Below, in pieces: positions 55,480 through 64,000 of a DNA stretch of 64,000 nt; the first letter of the stretch is position 1, and the number at the start of each line of letters is the position of its first letter. The stretch comes from WJMT01 sp964624145 (GTDB taxonomy: Bacteria > Acidobacteriota > Aminicenantia > Aminicenantales > Aminicenantaceae), in the NCBI GenBank assembly GCA_964624145.1, contig CAZUXT010000013.1, positions 7,854-71,853 on the forward strand. Reading direction: 5' to 3'. The translations under genes were made by a program, and so were the position numbers. The notes beneath the pieces were generated by a model. The model had not been told where the DNA came from. It saw nothing but the letters and a program-made list of their open reading frames with translations, and did no database searches.

Positions 55480-57528
55480 TTGGATAAAAGCAACAACCAA
55501 AACAATTCTATAAACAACTACCGGGTCCTCAGCTTTCCAAAAAACATCCTTATCCTTAACAACAACAGCAATGAAGCTTTTTTTCTGGATAGCCTGTGTC
55601 CCGACACAGCCCGAGTGCACTATGCTCCCAGCATTGAAAAAGCCGCTTCTCTCTCCAAATCACTGGATTTCAATGTCTTGATAGCTGACTTTTCTCTTGC
55701 CAGTTACGCTCTTTTGCAAGGGATTTTCAAAAACACGACCAGCATAATCATTACAGGGTATTCAGAGAAAGAAATAATAAATACAGCCAGAGGATGGCCG
55801 CAGAACCGGTTTATCACTACCTTTTTCTTCTCTCAATCAGAAAGCAACAAAAGTTCCTTCAGGCGTTCCCTGGAAACAGCCATGAAACACTCGCATCTTC
55901 TTCTTGAAGTCCAGGCCCTCAGAAAATCCGCTGATAAAAAAGAAATAGACTACAAAAAAGCTTTTTATGAAATAGCAAAAATAAAACGATTCATCAAATC
56001 ATCCATAATCAAAGAAATCGAAAAGCGTATTGCCTTCCAAGCTAAATACGACCATTTCAGAAAAGAAAGGCTTAAAATAGAAACTCTTCTGAAAAAGCTA
56101 TATATGGCCAATGATGTGACCAGCCTGATAGATACCATCTATGATATCAAGGAACTCATAAACGCCAGCGGGACAACTATCTATATTCTTGAAGAGTCCC
56201 GTTCCACCGGCAAATATCTAAAACCCCTGGTTTGGGATGATTCCATCCTCTCCCATGTCGATTTTACAAAATATATCGTCCGTTTAAATGATAACGACTT
56301 CGCTGCGCAATCAGCCCGGCTCACAAAAATAATAAGATCTGCCGATATAGAAAAAGACGCCAGCGCCAGTTCCCGTTACAAAGAGCAGTTGAATTCCCCT
56401 CTCTACAGCATCATATGTATCCCCATCATATATAAAAACGATCTCATAGGAGTGCTTGAAGTCTATAACAAGAAAAAAGGCAAGCAGTTCGCTCCGCAGG
56501 GATTTGATCAAATCGACCAGGATACACTGGTTCACATATCCGAACACATATCCATAGCCATAACTAAACTCAACTTGATCCAATACGACCCTTTGACCGG
56601 TCTTCTGAGACCTGAGCCTTTCTTTGAAAAAGTCATCCAGAAAATCAAACAAGAAAATAAAAGGCACCGGGAAGAAGGAAACTACGCACTTGTAATGGGA
56701 GATGTCGACTGGTTTAAAAATTACAATGACAGATTAGGCCATGAATCAGGAAACCGCCTGTTGAGAAAGTTGGGAGGGATTCTCAAGGCATCCACCCGTG
56801 AAGAAGATTTTCTCTGCCGCTACGGAGGAGAAGAATTTCTGTTCTTCTTGTCTGGCATAGAAAACGAAGACGAAGCCCTCATATTTACTGATAGAATAAG
56901 GAAAAATGTGGAAGATACTTACTTTGATAATCAGGAACTCCAGCCCAGGAACAATCTCACCATGAGCTTTGGAATCACCAATTTTTCAAAAGATAAATTC
57001 AAATCCCCTAGTTCCATAAACAAAGAAAATTTGAAAAACCTCGTCAATGAGGCTGACATTGCTTTGGCTGAAGCAAAAGGAAAAAGAACGCCTTTTCTAA
57101 GTAAAAAAGAAGAAGATGCCTTTGAAAAAAATAAAATCTCCGTGTATCACAGACGCATCTCAGAGCCGGAAGAAAGCTCTCTCTATATTAAATCCGATAC
57201 TGAATTTCCTGAAGAAAAAAGAAGGTTTCCAAGATACTATTCTTCCATCCCTCTGATTTATAAAAATAGAAAAGGCCATGAAGCCACAAAAACAATAAAT
57301 ATAAGCAAAGGCGGGGCCAAAGTTTCAAGCAGCTCTTTGATCACTCCTGACAAAACTTTAGATCTTATTATTGTTCTGACAAACAAGGCCTTTGAATGCA
57401 GGGGACAAGTCGTTTATTCACATAAAGGAAACGGACACCTCTCTTATTATTATGCAGGGATTGAGTTCACTAAAATGTCACTTGAAAATAAAAAGATGCT
57501 GGAAAAATACCTACATTCCTTATCCTGA
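55480..57528 (+). CDS. Receiver-like, GAF, GGDEF and PilZ multidomain diguanylate cyclase
   Basis: Order of parts in the 682-residue protein: a receiver-like domain (about 24-125, with NNN instead of the acidic pair), a helical linker, a GAF domain (about 210-365), an intact GGDEF with RYGGEEF at 447-453, and a C-terminal PilZ (RRFPR near 578, NISKGG near 607). It should make c-di-GMP and also bind it, a built-in feedback or targeting arrangement. The start is TTG 55480 with AAGGT upstream; no nearby ATG exists. It overlaps the convergent coiled-coil gene by 9 bp. Confidence 0.88.
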   Translation: MDKSNNQNNSINNYRVLSFPKNILILNNNSNEAFFLDSLCPDTARVHYAPSIEKAASLSKSLDFNVLIADFSLASYALLQGIFKNTTSIIITGYSEKEIINTARGWPQNRFITTFFFSQSESNKSSFRRSLETAMKHSHLLLEVQALRKSADKKEIDYKKAFYEIAKIKRFIKSSIIKEIEKRIAFQAKYDHFRKERLKIETLLKKLYMANDVTSLIDTIYDIKELINASGTTIYILEESRSTGKYLKPLVWDDSILSHVDFTKYIVRLNDNDFAAQSARLTKIIRSADIEKDASASSRYKEQLNSPLYSIICIPIIYKNDLIGVLEVYNKKKGKQFAPQGFDQIDQDTLVHISEHISIAITKLNLIQYDPLTGLLRPEPFFEKVIQKIKQENKRHREEGNYALVMGDVDWFKNYNDRLGHESGNRLLRKLGGILKASTREEDFLCRYGGEEFLFFLSGIENEDEALIFTDRIRKNVEDTYFDNQELQPRNNLTMSFGITNFSKDKFKSPSSINKENLKNLVNEADIALAEAKGKRTPFLSKKEEDAFEKNKISVYHRRISEPEESSLYIKSDTEFPEEKRRFPRYYSSIPLIYKNRKGHEATKTINISKGGAKVSSSSLITPDKTLDLIIVLTNKAFECRGQVVYSHKGNGHLSYYYAGIEFTKMSLENKKMLEKYLHSLS

Positions 57529-58824
57529 CAATTCTTTGATTATTGATTCCGTATACTCTTCAATGGGTGAACTCTTTGAGTCGAATTCTGTCTTCAAATC
57601 ATCAATGTATTCAGAAAAAGCATTGAAGTCATCCTGATTGCTCCAGTTTTCCATGCTCACTCTCTCGAGCATTTCTTTGAGCTTTTCCTCATTTAGAACA
57701 TCTTTTGTGCTCTCAGGGAAAAAGCAGTCCTTCATCTCACAGACTCTCAAACAGCTAAGAATGAGTTTACGAACATTTTCCTGCTCCTGAATAATTTCCT
57801 GTTTAATAAAGAAATGCTCTTTCGGTGAAGAGGTCTCATCCAGCTTATCATAGAGTTTGTCTGCCTTGCTGATCCTCTCTTTTACTGAATCTATAACATA
57901 TTTACCATCCAGAGTGATCTTACCCTCATTTTCAAAATAAACCACCTGTGCTTCGGATTCGCTGCCTTCGGTTTTCTTGAATTTGTCTAATTTTTCATAA
58001 GCCTCTTTATCCTCGTCTTCCTGTTCTTCCTGAAGCTCTTCTATTTCTTCTGCCTCTTTCTCCTGACTCTCCTCCTCCTCTTGATCCTCTTCTTCTTCTA
58101 ACTTCAGTTCTTCCTCTTCCATTTCATTGTCCGTTTCATCTTTCTCGTTCTCATCGGATGATTCCACTGGTTCCAGCTCCTCGTCCACTTTTTCTTCAGA
58201 TGCTAACTCTTCAGCTACGTCTTCTTCCTTTTCCTTCTCTTCGATCTGTTCCTCAAAAGCATCTGACACGGCTATTTGATTTCCATTTTCCCCCAGAATT
58301 TCTTTGATTTTATTGAGTCTCTTAAGCTCCCCATCAAGGTCAAAATCTTCATTTACAGGTCCGATATCTTCAGGAATTTGTGCTTCTATCCCGTATTTTT
58401 CTTCCAATTCCTGTCTCAGGGCAGATAACTTTTGGGTTGTTTCTTCATTTATACTTTCAAGCTTCTTGTTTAATTCTTCTATGATTTTCAGCTCTTCCAA
58501 AGACTTTCCGGTCAAAGACTCAATATCAGACTGAAGCTTCATGACGATTTTAAGATGAGATTTTATTTCATCCTTTATGGATGTTTTTTCATCCTCAAAC
58601 TCGGACAGAAGCGTTTTATACTCATTGAGACTCTCTCTCTCTTCATTGACCTCATTCTCTATCTCACTAATCTTGCTCTCAGCCTCTTCCTTCTGCCTGT
58701 TTATAGCTTCTTCCAGGTCTTCCTGGATTTTTTTCCTTCTCTCATCAAGAATCTTATTAAGCTGTTCCTCCACCTCTTCTATGATAGAAGCAGAACTTTT
58801 TAAGAAAGCATCTTTTTTCCCCAT
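57520..58824 (-). CDS. Acidic coiled-coil protein, unknown
   Basis: The 434-residue protein is mostly predicted coiled coil from residue 10 to about 150 (many E, K and L at heptad spacing), then an extremely Glu/Asp-rich linker at about 190-290 (for example EEEELKLEEEEDQEEEESQE), then a small helical C-terminal domain. No enzyme motif, signal peptide or membrane helix is visible. It could be a scaffold linked to chemosensory or c-di-GMP proteins nearby, which is only a neighbourhood argument. Confidence 0.7.
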   Translation of the reverse strand: MGKKDAFLKSSASIIEEVEEQLNKILDERRKKIQEDLEEAINRQKEEAESKISEIENEVNEERESLNEYKTLLSEFEDEKTSIKDEIKSHLKIVMKLQSDIESLTGKSLEELKIIEELNKKLESINEETTQKLSALRQELEEKYGIEAQIPEDIGPVNEDFDLDGELKRLNKIKEILGENGNQIAVSDAFEEQIEEKEKEEDVAEELASEEKVDEELEPVESSDENEKDETDNEMEEEELKLEEEEDQEEEESQEKEAEEIEELQEEQEDEDKEAYEKLDKFKKTEGSESEAQVVYFENEGKITLDGKYVIDSVKERISKADKLYDKLDETSSPKEHFFIKQEIIQEQENVRKLILSCLRVCEMKDCFFPESTKDVLNEEKLKEMLERVSMENWSNQDDFNAFSEYIDDLKTEFDSKSSPIEEYTESIIKELSG

Positions 58825-58990
58825 TTTTTATCTCCTGTCCCCTTTTGTTAAATAATACATCTGCCTCTGTTCAGTGTCAATATGCTCATTCGATCGTCAC
58901 TCCTTTTATATGCGTTCAATATAGCGAAAATCTCCTATCCATGACAATACTCTTTTGGGAGTAAATCAGGGGGGAATTTACTGCTTGACA

Positions 58991-59010
58991 CCTCACCTTT
59001 TAAGGTGAGG
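58991..59010. other. Short perfect hairpin between two - strand genes
   Basis: CCTCACC and GGTGAGG flank a TTTTAA loop. It lies 18 bp past the HD-GYP stop. There is no U-run on either strand, so it may be an mRNA 3' stabiliser rather than an intrinsic terminator. Confidence 0.4.
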
Positions 59011-59027
59011 TAAACAGGGGTGCAGCC

Positions 59028-60143
59028 CTATTGGAGGGCAGTGCTTTTTTTTGATGAGATGCTTGCCATATGCTCGAAAAAAGGCATCAAACGGGTGCTT
59101 TCAAACCTTATCTTTTCCCATTTTTTTATATCAAGCGAACAAAAGGCCTTGACAACTTCCGGGTCAAATTGAGTCCCTGAGTTTCTCTTGATCTCTTCTC
59201 TGGCAAATCCAAAATCCCGCTCGTTTCGATATGGACGGTAAGATGTGATGGCATCCAGAGCATCGGCGACCGCAAATATCCTTGCTTCTTGAGGAATTTC
59301 TTGCTCTTTGAGATTATTCGGATACCCATCTCCGTCAAATCTTTCGTGATGATACAAAATGATATTTCCAACTTCCTGAACAAGCTTTATTTCCTTAATG
59401 AGACCGTATCCAAGGGAAGGATGAAGCCTTATCTTCTCCCATTCCGAATCTGAAAGAGCGCTTGGCTTTTTGAGAATGGAATCCGGAATAGCTATCTTCC
59501 CCACATCATGAAGGAGGGCGCCTTTTTTTATATTGTCCAGAGTCTCCGGATCGTTTATACCCAGTATCTTTGCTAATACCTGGCTGTATTTTGCCACTGT
59601 CCGTGAATGCCCGAAAGTCTCTACGTCCCTTAAATCCAGAGCTGTCATAAGGTTTTCCAGGGTAGAATCATATATTTCTTCAAGGGCCAGCGCTTTTTTC
59701 AGATTTTTCTCCTGCTGGTCCTTGATTCTTTCTATCCTCTTCTGATACATCCGTGTATCGCATAAAAGGTCTTTTTTCAGCAGTTCGTTTCTCACAGCAG
59801 AATAAAGCCCCGCTTTATTATCAGGTTTGACAATATGGTCTATGACTCCTTTTTTATACAATGACACAGCAAATTTTGTATCAATCTGACCGGAAAGAAT
59901 AATGATTCCCAGCTCGGGATTGAACTTTCTTATACTTTGGATCGTGCTGATTTTATGCTGTTCACTCGAACCCAGATGCAGAAGCAGGACCGAAATACTA
60001 TTAGCGCTTAATAATTTATTTGAAGCCTGAGAAAAATCTGATGCTTCCTCTATGAGAAAAGAATACTCTGATAAAAATTCTTTTAGGGAACTTCTCCGCC
60101 GTTTGTTGTTATCAACAATCATCACTTTCGTTTGACTTGACAT
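59028..60143 (-). CDS. Response-regulator-like HD-GYP phosphodiesterase
   Basis: The 371-residue protein has a receiver-like domain (residues 5-115) and an HD-GYP domain (about 160-340). The c-di-GMP hydrolase ligands appear intact: H179, HD at 212-213, H241, HH at 265-266 and the GYP-region DGDGYP. The receiver is degenerate: the phospho-acceptor position in VLLLHLGSS is H56 rather than Asp, although K106 remains, so phosphorylation is unlikely. ATG 60143 with AAGGAG is preferred over an in-frame TTG at 60149. It lies 40 bp after prmC. Confidence 0.88.
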   Translation of the reverse strand: MSSQTKVMIVDNNKRRRSSLKEFLSEYSFLIEEASDFSQASNKLLSANSISVLLLHLGSSEQHKISTIQSIRKFNPELGIIILSGQIDTKFAVSLYKKGVIDHIVKPDNKAGLYSAVRNELLKKDLLCDTRMYQKRIERIKDQQEKNLKKALALEEIYDSTLENLMTALDLRDVETFGHSRTVAKYSQVLAKILGINDPETLDNIKKGALLHDVGKIAIPDSILKKPSALSDSEWEKIRLHPSLGYGLIKEIKLVQEVGNIILYHHERFDGDGYPNNLKEQEIPQEARIFAVADALDAITSYRPYRNERDFGFAREEIKRNSGTQFDPEVVKAFCSLDIKKWEKIRFESTRLMPFFEHMASISSKKSTALQ

Positions 60144-60183
60144 CCACAATCTCCTTTGTTTTTCCGCCTCAACTTTTTATACA

Positions 60184-61053
60184 TCATTTGAATCGAAAAG
60201 GCAAAGGATTACCTATTTGAGCATGAAATATTCTGGGGATTCCGGCCAGGTCCCTTTCACACTCCACACGTTCCCATGGTTCTGAAAAAAAACTTCTCAC
60301 TCTATCTTCCTGGCCTTTGCCTATTTCAAATATCAAATACCCCCCGGGCCTTAAATATTCCGGGGCTTTGCGTATCAATTGATTTATGAATTCATACCCA
60401 TCCTGACCTGAAACAAGTGCTTGTTTTGGTTCGAACTTCCTTATCTGGGGATCCAGAGTGAGCCATTCCTTTTCTGTGACATAAGGAGGATTGCAAACAA
60501 TAATACCGCATCTTCTTTTCAAAACAGAACGGTTGAGAGGCCCGAATAGGTCTCCCGCTATGAATCGAACATTGCCCAGATGATGATAACGAGCGTTTTT
60601 TTTTGCATAGAAAACCGCCTTTTCTGATATATCCAATCCCACTATCCTGATTCCAGGCAGTTCCCTTGCAGCCGATAAGGCGATGTTACCACAGCCGGTC
60701 CCTACATCTAAGATTATCCCCTCATTTCCGGAATAAAGGTCAAGAATTTTCTTCACAAGGCCCTCAGTCTCAGGCCTGGGGATCAGAACCCCTCTTCCTA
60801 CCTTAAAATCCATTGACCAGAACTCTTTGGTCCCAATGACATATGCCAGAGGCATTCTCTTCTTCCGCTTCTCCATCATTCTCAAATATATGGCCCTTTT
60901 TTCATCAGATATCTTTAATTCCGGCTCAGAATAAAATTTTTCTACAGAAACTCTGCTTGCTTTCAAAAGAATAATTTTTGCTTCCAGAGAAGGTTTATCA
61001 AAATCTCTTAATAGAGAAGTCCCCCTTTCATGCAAATCCCGTAGAGTTGACAT
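60184..61053 (-). CDS. prmC: Release factor glutamine methyltransferase
   Basis: The 289-residue enzyme has the SAM loop LDVGTGCGNIALSAA near 113-127 and the catalytic NPPYV motif near 189, matching PrmC/HemK. It methylates the GGQ glutamine of release factors. It follows prfA by 9 bp, the usual pairing. Confidence 0.95.
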   Translation of the reverse strand: MSTLRDLHERGTSLLRDFDKPSLEAKIILLKASRVSVEKFYSEPELKISDEKRAIYLRMMEKRKKRMPLAYVIGTKEFWSMDFKVGRGVLIPRPETEGLVKKILDLYSGNEGIILDVGTGCGNIALSAARELPGIRIVGLDISEKAVFYAKKNARYHHLGNVRFIAGDLFGPLNRSVLKRRCGIIVCNPPYVTEKEWLTLDPQIRKFEPKQALVSGQDGYEFINQLIRKAPEYLRPGGYLIFEIGKGQEDRVRSFFSEPWERVECERDLAGIPRIFHAQIGNPLPFRFK

Positions 61054-61062
61054 TATGGAATA

Positions 61063-62133
61063 TCAGTTAGACTCTGCCATCATTTTTGCCTGAAAATGCA
61101 TGGTCAGGTTTTTGATGAGCTCATCAAGGTCCCCATCAAGAATGCCTTCGATATTATGAAGCGATTGATTCAGCCTGTGGTCCGTAAGCCGGGATTGAGG
61201 GAAATTATATGTCCTTATTTTTTCACTCCTCTCTCCGGTCCCGACCTGAGACCTTCTATCCTTCGATATTTTCTCCTGCTGTTCCCTTTGAGCGATATCC
61301 ATCAATCTTGTCCTCAGGATTTTAAGCGCTTTTTCCTTGTTTCTATGCTGCGATTTCTCATCCTGGCATGAAACCACCTGTCCGGAAGGAACATGGGTCA
61401 CTCTGATGGCTGTATAATTCCTGTTGACATTTTGCCCTCCTGGCCCCGAAGCGCTAAAAGCCTCGATTCTGATGTCTTTTGAATCAAGTTTTACATCCAC
61501 ATCATCAGCCTCTGGAAGAACAGCAACTGTTACCGTGGAGGTATGAATTCTTCCGCTTGCTTCGGTCTCGGGCACTCTCTGCACTCTATGGACACCGCTT
61601 TCATATTTCAACCGAGAATAGACTCTGTTTCCCTTTATATTGGCAATGATCTCTTTGAATCCGTTTATGGTCGATGAACTTGTGCTCATTACCTCCATCT
61701 TCCATCCCTTTTTTTCGGAGAAACGCGAGTACATTCGGAACAAATCCTGAGCAAAAAGAGAGGCCTCATCCCCACCGGCTCCCGCTCTGATCTCTAAGAT
61801 TACATTCTTTTCATCGTGCGGGTCTTTTGGAAGGAGCAGCACTCGAAGCTCTTCTTCCAGCCCCTTTTTCTTTTCCTTTAATTTGCTAAGTTCTTCCCTG
61901 GCAAGTTCCTCAAGATCTTCTTCTGTATCCGGACTGTCTAAAATCTCCTGGGAGTCCCTTATTTCACTGAGAGTTTTTTTATATGTTTCAAACTTATGAA
62001 CAATGGGTTCAAGCTCAGCCCTTTCTTTTGAGGCTTCCTTTATTTTTTGAGGATCAGATATAAACTCAGGATCTGACAAAGAAGAAGTAAGTTTGTTATA
62101 CCTCTCCCTTATGGATTCTAAATCTTGGAGCAT
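61063..62133 (-). CDS. prfA: Peptide chain release factor 1
   Basis: The 356-residue factor has the catalytic GGQ in SGPGGQNVNRNYTAIRVTH and the HRVQRVPETEASGRIHTS core of class 1 release factors. It frees peptides at UAA/UAG. It follows rpmE by 3 bp and precedes its modifying enzyme prmC. Confidence 0.96.
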   Translation of the reverse strand: MLQDLESIRERYNKLTSSLSDPEFISDPQKIKEASKERAELEPIVHKFETYKKTLSEIRDSQEILDSPDTEEDLEELAREELSKLKEKKKGLEEELRVLLLPKDPHDEKNVILEIRAGAGGDEASLFAQDLFRMYSRFSEKKGWKMEVMSTSSSTINGFKEIIANIKGNRVYSRLKYESGVHRVQRVPETEASGRIHTSTVTVAVLPEADDVDVKLDSKDIRIEAFSASGPGGQNVNRNYTAIRVTHVPSGQVVSCQDEKSQHRNKEKALKILRTRLMDIAQREQQEKISKDRRSQVGTGERSEKIRTYNFPQSRLTDHRLNQSLHNIEGILDGDLDELIKNLTMHFQAKMMAESN

Positions 62134-62136
62134 GTT

Positions 62137-62358
62137 TTATTTCTTATTTTTATCCCGGGAAATATTTCCATATTTTCTCTGGAATTTTTCGACTCTTCCA
62201 GCACTGTCGACAAACTTTTGTTTCCCGGTGAAAAAAGGATGGCACTGCGAACAAATCTCAACCCTTATCTCATCTTTTGTGGAGCGGGTCTTAAAGCTGT
62301 TTCCGCAAGCACATGTCACCACACATTCTTTGTATTCAGGATGAATTTTCTTCTTCAT
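62137..62358 (-). CDS. rpmE: 50S ribosomal protein L31, zinc type
   Basis: The 73-residue protein starts MKKKIHPEYKECVVTCACGN and has the four-cysteine zinc set (C16, C18 and CSQC near 37-40), so it is the C+ type. It is part of the rsmD-to-prmC translation cluster. Confidence 0.96.
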   Translation of the reverse strand: MKKKIHPEYKECVVTCACGNSFKTRSTKDEIRVEICSQCHPFFTGKQKFVDSAGRVEKFQRKYGNISRDKNKK

Positions 62359-62422
62359 TTTTATTTCTCACTTCTTGATAGAGGCCTATTATAACAAATA
62401 GGACCAAAAAACTCCACACATT

Positions 62423-63274
62423 CTATACTGACTTCATCTTTTTTTCCACACAGTTCCAGTCAACAGAAAAATTCATTTTCAGCTTGGCCTTTTTTACTTC
62501 ATTTTTATATTGCTTGGAGTCAAAATAACCCTCCAGTTTCTTATCAACAGGCAAAAGCATCTCCTCAGCTTCCCATTGATAGACCTCTTCCTTGCTGTCT
62601 CTTAAGCATTCAAGATGAACGATCCATGCCAGTTCTTTAAAGGTTATCTTTTTGAATGTCCTCCTTATCTCCTCCACTTCTGCCTTTTTTACAGGAGAGA
62701 TGAAATTAAAATACCTGGAAAAAAGAAGAGCGTTGTGAAAATATGCCGGATACGCTATGATCCCCTGGTTCCTATTCAATCTGGCCACGTAAGAGAACAG
62801 ATCAACGACTTTTTTCCCTAAACTCAATCCCGGATGTGCCTGTCCCGGAAGAGGCGTTTTCTGCTTTTCAAACTTCGCCCGGGGATTCTGCAGGGTCAGC
62901 CATTCCAAAACCAAAAATTTTGACCGTGCTATATCCAAAGGAGAATCTTTTTTTGTCTTGAATGTCCCCTCCCTTATCTTGAGGTCTACGATAACATTAT
63001 CAGGACTTTTCTCTTTATAGTAGATGACGAGCCTTTGAAGAGGAGGGTACTGAGAAGAGTCCAGCTCAAAATCTATGGGCCATAAACCTCTTTTTTTGGC
63101 TTCATTGTAAAAATTTCTCTTTTTCAATACCGCACCGGCTTCACTCATCGTGTATTTACCGAGAAAAAGAGAAGTGCCTATAGTCCCGGATATATCCTGA
63201 AAGATATCTCCCTTTTCGATGAGAGGGGTCAGGCTCGATTTTTTTTTCTTTTTATCTCTAATAACCTTTTTCAT
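62423..63274 (-). CDS. Conserved-looking hypothetical protein in a translation cluster
   Basis: The 283-residue protein has a Lys-rich start and end, no signal peptide and no clear membrane helix. Possible hydrophobic core strands lie near residues 80-95 (PPLQRLVIYYKEK) and 165-190 (SYVARLNRNQGIIAYPAYFHNALLF). I do not recognise a family. It lies 4 bp after rsmD and 64 bp before rpmE on the same strand, so it is probably co-expressed with translation genes. Confidence 0.6.
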   Translation of the reverse strand: MKKVIRDKKKKKSSLTPLIEKGDIFQDISGTIGTSLFLGKYTMSEAGAVLKKRNFYNEAKKRGLWPIDFELDSSQYPPLQRLVIYYKEKSPDNVIVDLKIREGTFKTKKDSPLDIARSKFLVLEWLTLQNPRAKFEKQKTPLPGQAHPGLSLGKKVVDLFSYVARLNRNQGIIAYPAYFHNALLFSRYFNFISPVKKAEVEEIRRTFKKITFKELAWIVHLECLRDSKEEVYQWEAEEMLLPVDKKLEGYFDSKQYKNEVKKAKLKMNFSVDWNCVEKKMKSV

Positions 63275-63278
63275 CTTT

Positions 63279-63842
63279 TTAGGGGGCTTCTGTTATTCCG
63301 TAACCATAAAACTCTAAGACATCATCAGCCACTCTCATTTTTCTCTTTAGCTCAAAATATTTTGACTCAAATTTCGTTTTAAAGTGATGCCTTAAAACAA
63401 TGATACCTCCTTTGCTCAGAACCTCTCTCTTATAGATAACTTTCAACGGATCCCTTTCTTCTGCCAGCAAATAAGGAGGATCAAGAAATATTAAATCAAA
63501 TATCTTTTTTTCTTTTGACAGCATGATGATGGCTCTGTTGAACTCTTTATGTATGACCCTGGTCGAACCCTCTGCCTCACATCTTTTTATATTTGTTTTG
63601 ATCGCCTTGAATGCAGGATAAAAGTCATCAATGAAAACCACTTCTCTGGCTCCACGGCTTAAGGCTTCTATGCCCAGAGATCCTGTTCCTGCGAATCCAT
63701 CCAGGATAGAAATATCGGGGATATCAAACTGCACTATGTTAAAAAGAGTTTCCTTTAGTTTATGAGGCATGGGCCTGACTTTTTCATTCATCACCATCCG
63801 GAGACGCTTCCCCTTATATTTTCCACTTATGACACGCAACAT
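63279..63842 (-). CDS. rsmD: 16S rRNA (guanine-N2) methyltransferase RsmD
   Basis: The 187-residue SAM enzyme begins MLRVISGKYKGKRL, has DGFAGTGSLGIEALSRGA near 48-66 and the catalytic LDPPY near 117, matching RsmD, which modifies G966 of 16S rRNA. It is the first gene seen of this - strand cluster. Its upstream side abuts a family B repeat. Confidence 0.93.
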   Translation of the reverse strand: MLRVISGKYKGKRLRMVMNEKVRPMPHKLKETLFNIVQFDIPDISILDGFAGTGSLGIEALSRGAREVVFIDDFYPAFKAIKTNIKRCEAEGSTRVIHKEFNRAIIMLSKEKKIFDLIFLDPPYLLAEERDPLKVIYKREVLSKGGIIVLRHHFKTKFESKYFELKRKMRVADDVLEFYGYGITEAP

Positions 63843-63850
63843 TATCTTGG

Positions 63851-64000
63851 CCTATTCATAAAAAACGCCGATACCCTATACGCCCTATAGATGCTCTAAG
63901 CGTTCATATTGATTGGTGATAACCAATGTTAAATGGTTTCTGTTTTTATTGTTTCTTTCTATCCTATTATCGGCATTTTTTACCTTGCAGGCAAGCCGAT
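63851..64000. repeat. Family B repeat at the window edge (partial)
   Basis: 63968-64000 matches 11797-11829 inverted at 29 of 33 positions, and the rsmD-side end (inverted GTATCGGCGTTTTTTATGAA) resembles the right end at 11925-11944. The two outer blocks are conserved while the middle differs. The element probably continues past the window. Confidence 0.65.

Noticed and set aside
58991..59010. Intrinsic terminator
   Set aside because: The hairpin is good, but no U-run follows on either strand.

Overview
The window looks like one chromosomal stretch from a Gram-negative-type, strictly or mainly anaerobic bacterium with moderate-to-low GC. The clues are an oxygen-sensitive iron-sulfur enzyme block (heterodisulfide-reductase-like HdrABC, 2-oxoacid:ferredoxin oxidoreductase, soluble fumarate-reductase-like pair), a LolA-like lipoprotein carrier and RND exporter (outer membrane), and very large secreted BNR/sortilin-type repeat proteins with a secreted M14 peptidase. 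This mix recalls Candidatus Aminicenantes and other Acidobacteria-related anaerobes. That placement is an inference from gene content; no 16S gene is present. A 100-N scaffold gap shows the source is a draft or metagenome assembly.

Layout. 0-2.2 kb: a membrane-embedded spermidine-synthase-like protein. 2.3-11.0 kb: one + strand redox operon hdrC-hdrB-korD-korA-korB-korC-hdrA-frdB-frdA. 11.1-19.3 kb, - strand: a PilZ protein, then a glycine operon gcvT-gcvH-gcvPA-gcvPB-glyQ-glyS. 19.5-26.1 kb: argS, a GAF/degenerate-GGDEF protein, a DUF711 protein and metE. 26.1-33.3 kb: tRNA-Ser(GCT), a DUF2061 protein, then a lipid/isoprenoid-type operon (lipid kinase, CrtC-like/polyprenyl-synthetase fusion, RND exporter, LolA-like carrier), tRNA-Ser(TGA) and serS. 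35-37.4 kb: cobO, a mini-metalloprotease, a HOGA/DapA-like aldolase split by the assembly gap, and a large (Alu-containing) SRP RNA. 37.6-49.6 kb: secreted M14 peptidase, two 1,055-residue BNR-repeat paralogues flanking a GlcD-type FAD oxidase, and gltX. 50-55.3 kb: transketolase, a nuclease, then an AT-rich patch with a TGA-interrupted exported protein, a SppA/ClpP-fold protease with two zinc knuckles and an unlisted 58-residue ORF, ending at tRNA-Arg(CCG). 55.5-63.8 kb: a diguanylate cyclase with its own PilZ domain, an acidic coiled-coil protein, an HD-GYP protein, and a translation cluster prmC-prfA-rpmE-hypothetical-rsmD.

How the genes work together. The redox operon would join 2-oxoacid oxidation or synthesis (Kor), flavin-based electron splitting (HdrA), thiol/disulfide-type chemistry (HdrB/C) and fumarate/succinate chemistry (FrdA/B) in a soluble complex: a split version of the methanogen thiol:fumarate reductase theme. 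The glycine operon links glycine breakdown to glycyl-tRNA supply. Four proteins carry c-di-GMP domains, two of them with damaged catalytic or receiver sites.

Non-coding structure. Two families of short inverted-repeat elements are scattered between genes: a 233-bp MITE-like element (two copies, about 94% identical) and a more variable family with short AT-rich ends, one copy of which supplies the last codons of glyS. One 233-bp element appears to be nested inside a member of the second family. Several promoters sit so close to start codons that transcripts should be leaderless or nearly so.
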